Of a stretch of DNA of 64,000 nt, positions 33,318 to 42,327 are shown piece by piece (the stretch's first letter is position 1; each line of letters starts with the position of its first letter). Origin of the DNA: Enterobacter sp. RIT418 (GTDB taxonomy: Bacteria > Pseudomonadota > Gammaproteobacteria > Enterobacterales > Enterobacteriaceae); assembly GCF_003057745.1 (NCBI RefSeq), contig NZ_QBJD02000008.1, positions 174,709-238,708 on the forward strand. Direction: 5' to 3'. Position numbers and translations under genes: made by a program. The notes under the pieces are model-generated. The model was not told the origin of the DNA. It made no database searches and saw nothing but the letters and a program-made list of their open reading frames with translations.

Positions 33318-33728
33318 GTGAATATCAGCGATGTTGCCAAAAAAACCGGGTTAACCAGTAAAGCGATCCGCTTTTATGAAGAGAAGGGGCTGGTAACGCC
33401 GCCGCTGCGCAGCGAAAACGGCTACCGCAGCTATACGCAGCGGCACCTCGACGAACTGACGCTGCTGCGCCAGGCGCGGCAGGTCGGGTTTAACCTTGAA
33501 GAGTGCGGCGAGCTGGTGAACCTGTTTAACGATCCGAAGCGCCACAGCGCCGACGTGAAAAAGCGCACGCTGGAAAAGGTGGCGGAGATTGAACGCCATA
33601 TCATCGAACTGCAGTCGATGCGCGAACAGCTGCTACAGCTGGCAGATTCCTGCCCGGGAGATGACAGCGCCGACTGCCCGATTATCGACAACCTTTCCGG
33701 CTGCTGTCACCGCAAGGCCAACGCCTAG
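33318..33728 (+). CDS. cueR: Copper-responsive MerR-family regulator CueR
   Basis: The 136-residue regulator activates copA and cueO when it binds Cu(I). The helix-turn-helix is at the N-terminus ([20 protein letters not shown]), the dimer helix follows, and the metal-binding cysteines are Cys112 and Cys120 (CPGDDSADC), with the His/Cys tail GCCHRK. The start is GTG at 33318, with AAGGGGG upstream that is partly in the attR core. Because the prophage lies directly upstream, the original upstream promoter is displaced. It overlaps ybbJ tail-to-tail by 4 bp. Confidence 0.96.
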   Translation: MNISDVAKKTGLTSKAIRFYEEKGLVTPPLRSENGYRSYTQRHLDELTLLRQARQVGFNLEECGELVNLFNDPKRHSADVKKRTLEKVAEIERHIIELQSMREQLLQLADSCPGDDSADCPIIDNLSGCCHRKANA

Positions 33729-34177
33729 CAGGCCCTAACCCGCAGCGTAATCCCTTCGACCGCCACGACCTCAACCTGCGTTCCGGCAGCGAGGTCCTCA
33801 CCGGCAACAACCGGCCATGAGCTGTCGCCCACGCGCATGTGACCACGACCGTTCACCAGCGTGGTGTCCAGCGTAAAGCGCTGGCCGATAATCTGCTGGC
33901 CGCGCTGGTTAAGCCGGGCGTCTGCGGGCTTTTGCGCCTTCACCTGGCGGCTCAGCCAGCGCCACCACAGCCAGGCGGCGGCCAGGGTTAACACGGCAAA
34001 CAGCGCGCCCTGCCACGCCCAGCCGAAGGGCAGCAGCCAGATAACCAGGCCCGTGATCACCGCGGCGATGCCGCTCCACAGTAAATAGCCGTTACCACCG
34101 AGCATCTCGGCGGCGAGCAGGAGGCCGCCAAGGCTCAGCCAAAAGGCGTGCGGATGCGCGACGATAAGCTCAATCAT
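33725..34177 (-). CDS. ybbJ: NfeD-like inner membrane protein YbbJ
   Basis: A 150-residue protein with two or three membrane segments ([39 protein letters not shown]) and a C-terminal OB-fold ([20 protein letters not shown]). NfeD proteins pair with SPFH proteins; qmcA overlaps upstream (ATGA). The pair is thought to act in membrane quality control. Conserved order with E. coli. Confidence 0.92.
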   Translation of the reverse strand: MIELIVAHPHAFWLSLGGLLLAAEMLGGNGYLLWSGIAAVITGLVIWLLPFGWAWQGALFAVLTLAAAWLWWRWLSRQVKAQKPADARLNQRGQQIIGQRFTLDTTLVNGRGHMRVGDSSWPVVAGEDLAAGTQVEVVAVEGITLRVRAC

Positions 34178-35088
34178 TTTCTACGCTCGTTGCCGCTGTC
34201 TTTTATCAGCTCGGCGATCCCGGCGATAGATCCCATCAGGCTGCTGGCATCCAGCGGCATCATCACCACTTTGCTGTTATTGGCAGAGCCAATCTCCTTC
34301 AGCGCGTCGGTATATTTCTGCGCCACAAAGTAGTTCACCGCCTGGATATCACCGGAGGCAATTGCCTCGGAGACCATCTGGGTGGCGCGGGCTTCCGCTT
34401 CCGCTGAACGTTCACGCGCTTCTGCCTGCAGGAACGCCGACTGGCGCTCGCCCTCGGCCTTCAGGATCTGCGACTGCTTTTCCCCTTCCGCCTTGAGGAT
34501 CTCGGCCTGGCGCACGCCTTCGGCTTCAAGAATGTACGCGCGCTTGGTTCGCTCGGCCTTCATCTGCGCGTTCATGGAGGCAATCAGCTCTGCCGGTGGG
34601 CGTACGTCGCGGATCTCAATGCGCGTGACCTTGATGCCCCACGGATTGGTGGCCTCATCAACGATGTGCAGCAGGCGGGTGTTGATGCTGTCGCGCTGGG
34701 AGAGCATCTCGTCCAGCTCCATCGAGCCGAGCACGGTGCGGATGTTGGTCATGGTCAGGTTCACAATCGCCAGCTCCAGGTTGCTGACCTCGTACGCGGC
34801 CTTCGGCGCGTCGATCACCTGAATAAAGCAGACCGCATCGATGGTGACGTTGGCGTTGTCTTTGGAAATCACTTCCTGAGACGGGATATCCAGCACCTGC
34901 TCCATCATGTTGATCTTACGACCAATCCTGTCCATGAACGGCACAATCAGGCTCAGGCCCGGTTGCAGGGTGTTGGTGTAGCGCCCGAAGCGCTCGACGG
35001 TCCACTGGTATCCCTGCGGCACGATTTTGACTCCGGCACCGACGATAACCAGCACCACAAAGATAAGGACCGGAACAACGATGAGCAT
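34174..35088 (-). CDS. qmcA: SPFH/stomatin-family membrane protein QmcA
   Basis: The 304-residue protein has an N-terminal membrane anchor ([19 protein letters not shown]), the SPFH domain ([20 protein letters not shown]) and a coiled coil of repeated [18 protein letters not shown] blocks. It forms large ring-like complexes in the inner membrane and is functionally linked to FtsH proteolysis in E. coli. Operon with ybbJ. Confidence 0.93.
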   Translation of the reverse strand: MLIVVPVLIFVVLVIVGAGVKIVPQGYQWTVERFGRYTNTLQPGLSLIVPFMDRIGRKINMMEQVLDIPSQEVISKDNANVTIDAVCFIQVIDAPKAAYEVSNLELAIVNLTMTNIRTVLGSMELDEMLSQRDSINTRLLHIVDEATNPWGIKVTRIEIRDVRPPAELIASMNAQMKAERTKRAYILEAEGVRQAEILKAEGEKQSQILKAEGERQSAFLQAEARERSAEAEARATQMVSEAIASGDIQAVNYFVAQKYTDALKEIGSANNSKVVMMPLDASSLMGSIAGIAELIKDSGNERRK

Positions 35089-35223
35089 AAAAACCTCCTG
35101 TTTTGCATGCTTCTGCGAAAATAAGTGACCGTTTGTTGAGTGTAAGTATACGAGGAAAGTCGCCTTACAATCACTAATCGCCGTAGACTACTGCTAATTA
35201 TTGGGATGAGGACAGGAAATACT

Positions 35224-35895
35224 ATGAAGGACAATAACGCGGTTTTAACAATCGCGGATATCGGCTACCGCGTGGGTGAAACCACAATCCTTGAAAACGT
35301 TAATTTTACCGTCTCCCCGGGCGAGTTTCGGCTGATTACCGGGCCGTCCGGCTGCGGAAAAAGCACGCTGCTGAAAATTATAGCCTCGCTGCTAAGCCCA
35401 ACGTCGGGCGCGCTTTTTTTCGAGGGAAAGGATGTTGCCACGCTCTCTCCTGAAGCGTATCGCCAGCAGGTCTCGTATTCGGTGCAAACGCCGACCCTTT
35501 TTGGCGACACGGTGTACGACAACCTGATATTCCCCTGGCAGATCCGCAACAAGACGCCTGAACCCGAGCGGCTTTCCGCCGATCTGGCGCGCTTTGGCCT
35601 GCCGCAGGAGACGCTGACCAAATCCATCTCTGAACTTTCGGGCGGCGAAAAGCAGCGCATCTCGCTGATCCGCAACCTGCAGTTTTTGCCCCGCGTTCTG
35701 CTGCTGGATGAAATTACCAGCGCGCTGGACGAGATAAACAAGCGCAACGTGAATGACATTATTCATCGCTACGCGAAAGAGCAAAATATTGCCGTGCTGT
35801 GGGTTACGCACGATTCAAACGAAATAGAACACGCGGACGACGTGATAACGCTGCGGGCGCACGGTCGCAGCCAGCAGGAGGCACATCATGGGTGA
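35224..35895 (+). CDS. fetA: Iron export ABC transporter ATPase FetA
   Basis: A 223-residue ATPase with Walker A GPSGCGKST, signature ELSGGEKQR and Walker B VLLLDEITSALDE. The start ATG at 35224 has AGGA six bases upstream; an upstream start at 35206 is less likely by comparison with E. coli FetA. FetAB contributes to resistance to iron-mediated oxidative stress. It overlaps fetB by 8 bp. Confidence 0.92.
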   Translation: MKDNNAVLTIADIGYRVGETTILENVNFTVSPGEFRLITGPSGCGKSTLLKIIASLLSPTSGALFFEGKDVATLSPEAYRQQVSYSVQTPTLFGDTVYDNLIFPWQIRNKTPEPERLSADLARFGLPQETLTKSISELSGGEKQRISLIRNLQFLPRVLLLDEITSALDEINKRNVNDIIHRYAKEQNIAVLWVTHDSNEIEHADDVITLRAHGRSQQEAHHG

Positions 35896-36670
35896 ACATA
35901 ATATTACCAACGAATCGCTGGCGTTTTCGATGGTGCTGGTACTGGTTGCGATTGTCGTCAGCAACCGGGAAAAGCTGGGGCTGGAGAAGGATATCATCTG
36001 GAGCATCTGCCGCGCGGTGATCCAGCTGGTGATCGTGGGCTACGTCCTCAAATACATCTTTAACGTTGACCACGCGGTACTCACGCTGCTGATGGTGCTG
36101 TTCATCTGCTTCAACGCGGCGTGGAATGCGAAAAAGCGCAGCAAGTATATTGATAAGGCCTTTACCTCTTCATTTATCGCGATTACTGCCGGTACGGCGC
36201 TGACGCTGGCGGTACTGGTCTTCTCCGGCTCAATTGCGTTCACGCCGATGCAGGTGATCCCGATTTCCGGGATGATTGCGGGCAATGCGATGGTGGCGGT
36301 CGGGCTGTGCTACAACAATCTTGGGCAGCGCTTTAGCAGCGAACAGCAGCAGATTCAGGAGAAGCTCAGCCTGGGCGCCACGCCGAAGATGGCTTCCGCA
36401 AGGCTGATACGCGACAGCATTCGCTCGTCGCTGATCCCAACGGTAGATTCCGCAAAAACGGTGGGGCTGGTAAGCCTGCCGGGGATGATGTCGGGGCTGA
36501 TTTTTGCCGGGATCGACCCGGTGAAGGCGATCAAGTATCAAATTATGGTCACGTTTATGCTGCTGTCTACGGCAAGCCTGTCGACCATTATTGCCTGCTA
36601 CTTAACGTATCGGAAGTTTTACAACGCGCGCCATCAGCTGGTGGTGACGCAGTTGAAGAACGAGCGGTGA
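35888..36670 (+). CDS. fetB: Iron export ABC transporter permease FetB
   Basis: The 260-residue permease has about seven membrane segments (LAFSMVLVLVAIVVSNREK; FIAITAGTALTLAVLVFSG; VIPISGMIAGNAMVAVGLCY) and the conserved motif SLPGMMSGLIFAGIDPVKAI. It pairs with FetA and is translationally coupled to it. Confidence 0.92.
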   Translation: MGEHNITNESLAFSMVLVLVAIVVSNREKLGLEKDIIWSICRAVIQLVIVGYVLKYIFNVDHAVLTLLMVLFICFNAAWNAKKRSKYIDKAFTSSFIAITAGTALTLAVLVFSGSIAFTPMQVIPISGMIAGNAMVAVGLCYNNLGQRFSSEQQQIQEKLSLGATPKMASARLIRDSIRSSLIPTVDSAKTVGLVSLPGMMSGLIFAGIDPVKAIKYQIMVTFMLLSTASLSTIIACYLTYRKFYNARHQLVVTQLKNER

Positions 36671-36700
36671 ATGTGCCGGGCGGCACCGCCGACTCGCGTT

Positions 36701-36733
36701 TTGTAGGCCCGGTAAGCGCGAGCGCCACCGGGC
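36701..36733. repeat. REP palindrome
   Basis: The motif GTAGGCCCGGTAAGCGCGAG followed by CGCCACCGGGC is the usual enterobacterial REP unit. It lies between the convergent fetB and cnoX genes. Confidence 0.8.
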
Positions 36734-36740
36734 GCTTTCA

Positions 36741-37595
36741 TCAGTAAAGCAGAGCGTAAAGCTGGCGACGGTACTTCGACGCCAGCGCATCACCCGTTCC
36801 CAGCGCGGCCAGAATCTCCTGGAACATCTTGCGCGCCTGGCCGTCCGCGGCTGCCAGATCCGTTTTCAAATGGCCAAACAGCAGCTCCAGCGCCTCTTCG
36901 TTGCGCCCTACCTGATGCAGCTGCAGCGCCAGCTGGCTGGCCAACGCGGCGTCGGCCGGGTTGTCGGCAACCTGCTGCGAAAGCTGCTGAATCTCCGGCG
37001 TATCTGCCGCCTGCTTGAGCAGGTCAATCTGCGCCACCAGGCCCTGATAGCGGGTGTCCTGATCCTGCATTGGGATGGTTTTCAGCACGGCTTCTGCCTC
37101 TTCTGAGCGGTGCAGGGCAATCTGCGTTTCCGCCAGCAGCAGGCCAATCTGGCTGTCCTGGTTGGACAGCTGCCACGCCTCTTTCAGCAGCGGCAGCGCC
37201 TCGTCGTACTTGCCTTCCTGCATCAGCGCCATGGCTTCCTGCGCCTTCAGCTCTTCTTCGCGCGGCAGCACTTTATCCAGCAGGGCGCGGATCGCCTCCT
37301 CAGGCTGCGGCCCCTGGAAGCCGTCAACGGGCTGACCGTTCTGGAACAGATAGACGGTCGGAATGGCGCGCAGGCCAAACTGCGAGGCCACCATCTGCTC
37401 GGCGTCGCAGTCCAGTTTTGCCAGAAGGAACTGGCCGTTGTACTGCGCGGCAAGGCGCTCGAGTACGGGCGTTAGCTCAAGGCAGTGCTGGCTGCGCTCA
37501 GACCAGAAGTAGAACAGCACCGGTTTTGTCATCGACTGTTCGAGCGTCTGGTGCAGGTTTGCTTCGTTAATGTTTACGATATTCTGTGCGGACAT
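36741..37595 (-). CDS. cnoX: Chaperedoxin CnoX (YbbN)
   Basis: The 284-residue protein has an N-terminal thioredoxin fold in which the active-site motif is SQHC ([15 protein letters not shown]), as in E. coli CnoX, and C-terminal TPR repeats ([20 protein letters not shown]). It protects proteins from hypochlorous acid stress and hands clients to DnaK and GroEL. Alone on the minus strand between fetAB and ybbO. Confidence 0.93.
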   Translation of the reverse strand: MSAQNIVNINEANLHQTLEQSMTKPVLFYFWSERSQHCLELTPVLERLAAQYNGQFLLAKLDCDAEQMVASQFGLRAIPTVYLFQNGQPVDGFQGPQPEEAIRALLDKVLPREEELKAQEAMALMQEGKYDEALPLLKEAWQLSNQDSQIGLLLAETQIALHRSEEAEAVLKTIPMQDQDTRYQGLVAQIDLLKQAADTPEIQQLSQQVADNPADAALASQLALQLHQVGRNEEALELLFGHLKTDLAAADGQARKMFQEILAALGTGDALASKYRRQLYALLY

Positions 37596-37654
37596 GCGGC
37601 CTTCTCTGTTTATCGGTTTGTTCTATACATGGGGATGCGCGACGAGGCTTCAAC

Positions 37655-38464
37655 TCAGCCCTGCAAAATTTTGTCCATCACGCGGCCCGGCAGCAGGCGC
37701 TTGAGCAGACTCACCGCGTGGGTGACAAGCGTCACCGGATAGCGCAGTTTCGGACGCTCGCTCTCAAAAGCATGGCGCACTTTAGCGACGACGGCGTCGG
37801 GCCCGAGGGTAAACCGGGCGGCAATGCCGGGGTTCTCGACCGGTTTATCCGCCTGCGTCTGGTTAACGTTTTCGGTAAAGCGGGTGCGAATGGGGCCGGG
37901 CTCAATCAGGCTCACCTTGATTCCGCTGTGGCGCAGCTCCATGCGCAGGGCGTCGGACCAGGCCTCCAGCGCATATTTGCTTGCCGCGTACGCGCCGCGT
38001 CCCGGCGTGGAGATCAGGCCCATGACCGAGGAGGTCATGACGATACGGCCCTCGCCGTGGGGCAGCATGGCGGGCAGCAGGCGCATCGTGAGCTGATGAA
38101 CGCCGAAGAAATTGGCGGAAAACTGTTGCTCAAGCTGGTCGCGGGACAAGGTTTGCAGCGGGCCGTACACGCCGTAGCCGGCGTTATTAAACAGCCCGTA
38201 CAGACGGTTGTCGGTCAGGGCAATAACCTCATCGGCGGCGCGTTCAATGCTCTCCGGAGAGTCCAGATCGAGCTGCACGCCGGTTAAGCCCATGCCGTTC
38301 ATGCGGGCGACATCTTCGGGCTTGCGGCAGGCCGCCAGCACCCAAAATCCCTGGCGCTTCAGCTCAAGGGCGCTTTCAAGACCAATACCGCTGGAACATC
38401 CTGTAATTAAGACCGATTTTTGCATAACTTTACCTGTCATGAACTCAGCTTTTTGACGAGTCAT
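37655..38464 (-). CDS. ybbO: Short-chain dehydrogenase/aldehyde reductase YbbO
   Basis: The 269-residue protein has the NADP-binding TGCSSGIGLESA and the catalytic YAASKYALE (Tyr-x3-Lys), with upstream Ser in MTSSVMG. E. coli YbbO is an NADP(+)-dependent aldehyde reductase. It begins within tesA (20-bp overlap), as in E. coli. Confidence 0.92.
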   Translation of the reverse strand: MTRQKAEFMTGKVMQKSVLITGCSSGIGLESALELKRQGFWVLAACRKPEDVARMNGMGLTGVQLDLDSPESIERAADEVIALTDNRLYGLFNNAGYGVYGPLQTLSRDQLEQQFSANFFGVHQLTMRLLPAMLPHGEGRIVMTSSVMGLISTPGRGAYAASKYALEAWSDALRMELRHSGIKVSLIEPGPIRTRFTENVNQTQADKPVENPGIAARFTLGPDAVVAKVRHAFESERPKLRYPVTLVTHAVSLLKRLLPGRVMDKILQG

Positions 38465-39080
38465 GGTTAACTAAAGGAGCGAGCCGCGTTGCCATCCAGT
38501 CGGCAATAAACGGCTGCGCGTCGCGATTGGGGTGGATCCCGTCGTCCTGCATCCACTGAGGCTTCAGATAAACCTCTTCCATGAAAAACGGCAGCAGGGG
38601 AATATCGAACTCTTTTGCAAGCTTCGGGTAGATTGCGCTAAAGGCTTCATTATAGCGGCGTCCGTAGTTAGCGGGCAGGCGAATTTGCATCAGCAGCGGC
38701 TGCGCGTCAGCGGCTTTGATGCTTTGTAAAATGGTGCGCAGCGTTTGTTCGGTTTGCTGAGGCTGGAAGCCGCGCAGGCCGTCGTTGCCGCCGAGTTCGA
38801 CCAGCACCCAGCGCGGCTGGTGCTGCTTGAGCAGCGCTGGCAGGCGCGCCAGCCCCTGCTGCGACGTATCGCCGCTGATGCTGCCGTTTACCACCGCCGG
38901 TTTGGTCTGCCATTTATCGCTGAGCAGAGCGGGCCAGGCGGCATTCGCCGCCATGCGATAGCCTGCGCTCAGGCTATCGCCGAGAACAAGTAACGTGTCC
39001 GCTGCCGCCGCGCGGAAGGTCATCAGCATCAAAAACAGGAAGGGCAAATGCCAGCGGAAAACAGTGTTGAAGTTCATCAT
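38445..39080 (-). CDS. tesA: Periplasmic acyl-CoA thioesterase I/lysophospholipase TesA
   Basis: A 211-residue SGNH hydrolase with signal peptide (MMNFNTVFRWHLPFLFL to AAA), GDSL motif (LVLGDSLSAG), GGND (ELGGNDGLRG) and the Asp-x-x-His pair (DGIHPN). The start ATG at 39080 agrees with E. coli MMNFN; the longer reading is rejected. It overlaps divergently with ybbA by 33 bp. Confidence 0.95.
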   Translation of the reverse strand: MMNFNTVFRWHLPFLFLMLMTFRAAAADTLLVLGDSLSAGYRMAANAAWPALLSDKWQTKPAVVNGSISGDTSQQGLARLPALLKQHQPRWVLVELGGNDGLRGFQPQQTEQTLRTILQSIKAADAQPLLMQIRLPANYGRRYNEAFSAIYPKLAKEFDIPLLPFFMEEVYLKPQWMQDDGIHPNRDAQPFIADWMATRLAPLVNHDSSKS

Positions 39081-39734
39081 CTTAAGAAGTCCGTCGGTCA
39101 GGGGGAGCACGAGCTTTCCATCCTTACCGGAGTTGAACTCGTTGTCAAACGCGCCGAAACCATCGCGCTGATCGGGGAGTCGGGGTCCGGCAAGTCCACG
39201 CTGCTGGCGATTTTAGCCGGGCTGGACGACGGCAGCAGCGGCGAGGTGCACCTGGTGGGCCAGCCGCTGCACGCCCTGGACGAAGAGGCGCGCGCCGCGC
39301 TGCGCGCTCGACATATCGGTTTCGTCTTTCAGTCCTTCATGCTCATTCCCACGCTCAACGCGCTGGAAAACGTCGAGCTGCCGGGCCTGCTGCGCGGCGA
39401 ACATACCCGCCAGAGCCGCGATCACGCCAAAGCGCTTCTGGAACAGCTGGGGCTGGGAAAACGCCTCGATCATCTTCCGGCGCAGCTTTCCGGCGGAGAA
39501 CAGCAGCGCGTGGCCCTGGCGCGCGCGTTTAACGGCCGCCCCGAAGTGCTGTTTGCCGACGAGCCGACCGGCAACCTGGACCGTAAAACCGGGGACAAAA
39601 TTGCCGACCTGCTGTTTTCGCTCAACCGCGAACACGGCACCACGCTGATTCTGGTCACGCACGATCCGCAGCTGGCGGCGCGCTGCGACCGACGCCTGCG
39701 CCTGGTGAACGGTGTTCTTCAGGAGGAAGCATGA
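39048..39734 (+). CDS. ybbA: ABC transporter ATPase YbbA
   Basis: The 228-residue ATPase belongs to the LolD/MacB-type family: Walker A GESGSGKST, signature LSGGEQQR, Walker B VLFADEPTGNLD. It works with the permease YbbP. The start lies inside tesA on the opposite strand, a feature conserved in E. coli. Confidence 0.93.
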   Translation: MPAENSVEVHHLKKSVGQGEHELSILTGVELVVKRAETIALIGESGSGKSTLLAILAGLDDGSSGEVHLVGQPLHALDEEARAALRARHIGFVFQSFMLIPTLNALENVELPGLLRGEHTRQSRDHAKALLEQLGLGKRLDHLPAQLSGGEQQRVALARAFNGRPEVLFADEPTGNLDRKTGDKIADLLFSLNREHGTTLILVTHDPQLAARCDRRLRLVNGVLQEEA

Positions 39735-42145
39735 TTGCCCGCTGGTTCTGGCGCGAATGGCGCTCGCCCTCGCTGCTGATCGTCTGGCTGGCGCTGAGCC
39801 TGGCGGTGGCGTGCGTGCTGGCGCTCGGCAGCGTAAGCGACCGCATGGAAAAAGGCTTAAGCCAGCAGAGCCGCGAATTTATGGCGGGCGACCGCACGCT
39901 GCAAAGCTCCCGCGCAATCTCCCCGGCCTGGGTAGAGGAAGCGCGCAGGCTGGGGCTGAAGGTGGGGGAGCAAATCACCTTCCAGACCATGACCTTCGCG
40001 GGGGATACGCCACAGCTGGCCAGCGTTAAGGCCGTCGATGGCATTTACCCGATGTACGGCGAGCTGCAGACCAGCCCGCCGGGCCTGAAGCCGCGGCCCG
40101 GCACGGTGCTGCTGGCCCCGCGCCTGATGGCGCTGCTTAATTTAAAAGCGGGCGACAGCATCGACGTTGGCGACGCCACGCTGAAAATTGCCGGGGAGGT
40201 GGTGCAGGAGCCTGATTCCGGCTTCAATCCGTTCCAGCTTGCTCCGCGCCTGCTGATGAACACGGCGGACGTGGCAAAGACCAATGCCGTTCAGCCGGGA
40301 AGCCGCGTCACCTGGCGCTACAAGTTTGGCGGCGCGCCCGAGCAGCTGGCGGCGTATGAAAAGTGGCTGCTGCCGCAGCTTAAGCCGGAGCACCGCTGGT
40401 TCGGGCTTGAGCAGGACGAGGGGGCGCTGGGCAAATCCCTTGAGCGCTCCCAGCAGTTCCTGCTGCTTTCGGCGCTGTTAACCCTGCTGCTGGCCGTGGC
40501 GGCCGTCGCCGTGGCGATGGGGCACTACTGCCGCAGCCGCTACGATCTGGTGGCGATCCTCAAAACCCTCGGCGCGGGCAGGGCGCAGCTGCGCAGGCTG
40601 ATCGTCGGCCAGTGGCTGATGGTGCTTGCCCTGTCTGCCGTGACCGGCGGCGCAATAGGCCTGCTGTTTGAAAAGCTGCTGATGGTGCTGCTGAAACCGG
40701 TATTGCCCGCCGCGTTACCGCCGGCAAGCCTCTGGCCGTGGCTGTGGGCCATCGGTGCGATGACGGTGATATCGCTGCTGGTGGGGCTGCGTCCTTACCG
40801 GCTGCTGCTGGCGACCCAGCCCCTGCGCGTGCTGCGCCGCGACGCGGTGGCTAACGTCTGGCCGCTGAAGTTCTATCTTCCGGTCATCATCGCGGTGGCG
40901 GTGGGCCTGCTGGCCTGGCTGATGGGCGGCAGTACGCTGCTGTGGGCCGTTCTGGCGGGGGCCGTTGTGCTGGCTCTGCTGTGCGGCGCGGTGGGCTGGA
41001 TGCTGCTTAAGCTCCTGAAGACATTAACGGTTAAATCCCTGCCGATCCGGCTGGCGGTGAACCGTCTGCTGCACCAGCCGTGGTCAACCCTGAGCCAGCT
41101 TTCGGCATTTTCGCTGTCGTTTATGCTGCTGGCGCTGCTGCTGGTGCTGCGCGGCGATCTGCTGGACCGCTGGCAGCAGCAGCTTCCGCCGGAGAGCCCG
41201 AACTATTTTCTGATCAACATTGCCCCGGAGCAGGTCACGCCGCTGAAGGCGTTCCTTGCCGAGCATATGATTGTCCCGGAATCGTTCTACCCGATCGTTC
41301 GCGCGCGGCTGACGCAGATTAACGGCCAGCCGACGGAGGGGAATAAGGACGAAGCGCTTAACCGTGAGCTGAACCTGACGTGGCAGGACGCGCGCCCGGA
41401 CCATAATCCGATTACCGCCGGGAGCTGGCCGCCGAAGGCGGGCGAGGTCTCGATGGAAGAGGGGCTGGCGAAACGCCTGAACGTGGGGCTGGGGGATAGC
41501 GTGACCTTCACCGGCGACACCCAGGACTTCAGCGCTAAGGTGACGAGCCTGCGCAAGGTCGACTGGGAAAGCCTTCGCCCGAACTTCTTCTTTATCTTCC
41601 CGCCCGGCGCGCTGGACGGTCAGCCGCAGAGCTGGCTGACGAGCTTCCGCTGGGAGAACGGCAACGGCATGCTGACGCAGCTTAACCGCGAGTTTCCAAC
41701 GGTCAGCCTGCTGGATATTGGCGCGATCCTGAAGCAGGTAGGACACGTGCTGGAGCAGGTGAGCCGCGCGCTGGAGGTGATGGTGGTGTTGGTGACGATC
41801 TGCGGCCTGCTGCTGCTGCTGGCGCAGGTGCAGGTCGGCATGCGTCAGCGCCACCAGGAGCTGGTGGTCTACCGCACGCTGGGAGCCAGCAGGCGCCTGC
41901 TGCGCACTACGCTCTGGAGCGAGTTTGCCCTGCTGGGGCTGGTGGCCGGTCTGGTTGCTGCCGTGGGCGCGGAAACCGCGCTGGCGGTGCTGCAAACTAA
42001 GGTCTTCGACTTCCCGTGGCAGCCCGATCTGCGACTGTGGCTGACGCTGCCCGTCGGCGGCGCGGTATTACTGTCGCTGTGCGGCGGCTGGCTTGGCACG
42101 CGGCTGCTTAAGGGCAAGGCGCTGTTCCGCCAGTTCGCGAGTTAG
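39731..42145 (+). CDS. ybbP: ABC transporter permease YbbP
   Basis: The 804-residue protein is a ten-helix FtsX/MacB-type permease: one N-terminal segment (LLIVWLALSLAVACVLALGS), a large periplasmic domain, four helices around residues 240-440 and a second half ending in FtsX-like helices (MVVLVTICGLLLLLAQVQVG; LVAGLVAAVGAETALAVLQ). Substrate unknown; mechanotransmission-type function is inferred from the family. Start overlaps ybbA by 4 bp. Confidence 0.92.
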   Translation: MIARWFWREWRSPSLLIVWLALSLAVACVLALGSVSDRMEKGLSQQSREFMAGDRTLQSSRAISPAWVEEARRLGLKVGEQITFQTMTFAGDTPQLASVKAVDGIYPMYGELQTSPPGLKPRPGTVLLAPRLMALLNLKAGDSIDVGDATLKIAGEVVQEPDSGFNPFQLAPRLLMNTADVAKTNAVQPGSRVTWRYKFGGAPEQLAAYEKWLLPQLKPEHRWFGLEQDEGALGKSLERSQQFLLLSALLTLLLAVAAVAVAMGHYCRSRYDLVAILKTLGAGRAQLRRLIVGQWLMVLALSAVTGGAIGLLFEKLLMVLLKPVLPAALPPASLWPWLWAIGAMTVISLLVGLRPYRLLLATQPLRVLRRDAVANVWPLKFYLPVIIAVAVGLLAWLMGGSTLLWAVLAGAVVLALLCGAVGWMLLKLLKTLTVKSLPIRLAVNRLLHQPWSTLSQLSAFSLSFMLLALLLVLRGDLLDRWQQQLPPESPNYFLINIAPEQVTPLKAFLAEHMIVPESFYPIVRARLTQINGQPTEGNKDEALNRELNLTWQDARPDHNPITAGSWPPKAGEVSMEEGLAKRLNVGLGDSVTFTGDTQDFSAKVTSLRKVDWESLRPNFFFIFPPGALDGQPQSWLTSFRWENGNGMLTQLNREFPTVSLLDIGAILKQVGHVLEQVSRALEVMVVLVTICGLLLLLAQVQVGMRQRHQELVVYRTLGASRRLLRTTLWSEFALLGLVAGLVAAVGAETALAVLQTKVFDFPWQPDLRLWLTLPVGGAVLLSLCGGWLGTRLLKGKALFRQFAS

Positions 42146-42159
42146 TTTACGGTCGTGAT

Positions 42160-42239
42160 GATTACGCACCGGTTTATATGCTGGTGCGTAATCCCCTGGT
42201 AGCACAAAACGATAATACCCGGACGTTTAGTAGCACAAA
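42160..42239. promoter_or_regulatory. Hairpin and direct repeats upstream of the porin gene
   Basis: An 11-bp inverted repeat GATTACGCACC/GGTGCGTAATC (42160-42170, 42183-42193) follows ybbP. Then TAGCACAAA occurs twice (42200-42208, 42231-42239), 31 bp apart, about three helical turns. The repeats could be operator sites for the porin gene. Confidence 0.5.
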
Positions 42240-42327
42240 TCATTAAAAACCTGCCGACACAGCCCCTTTATTTCCAGTTAATATTCACCAGCTAAATATT
42301 TAGCAGCGTGTCTATCAAGGAAAAATA

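Noticed and set aside
41084..41995. Minus-strand frame of 303 codons
   Set aside because: Antisense to ybbP with Gln/Arg/His-rich composition; shadow frame.
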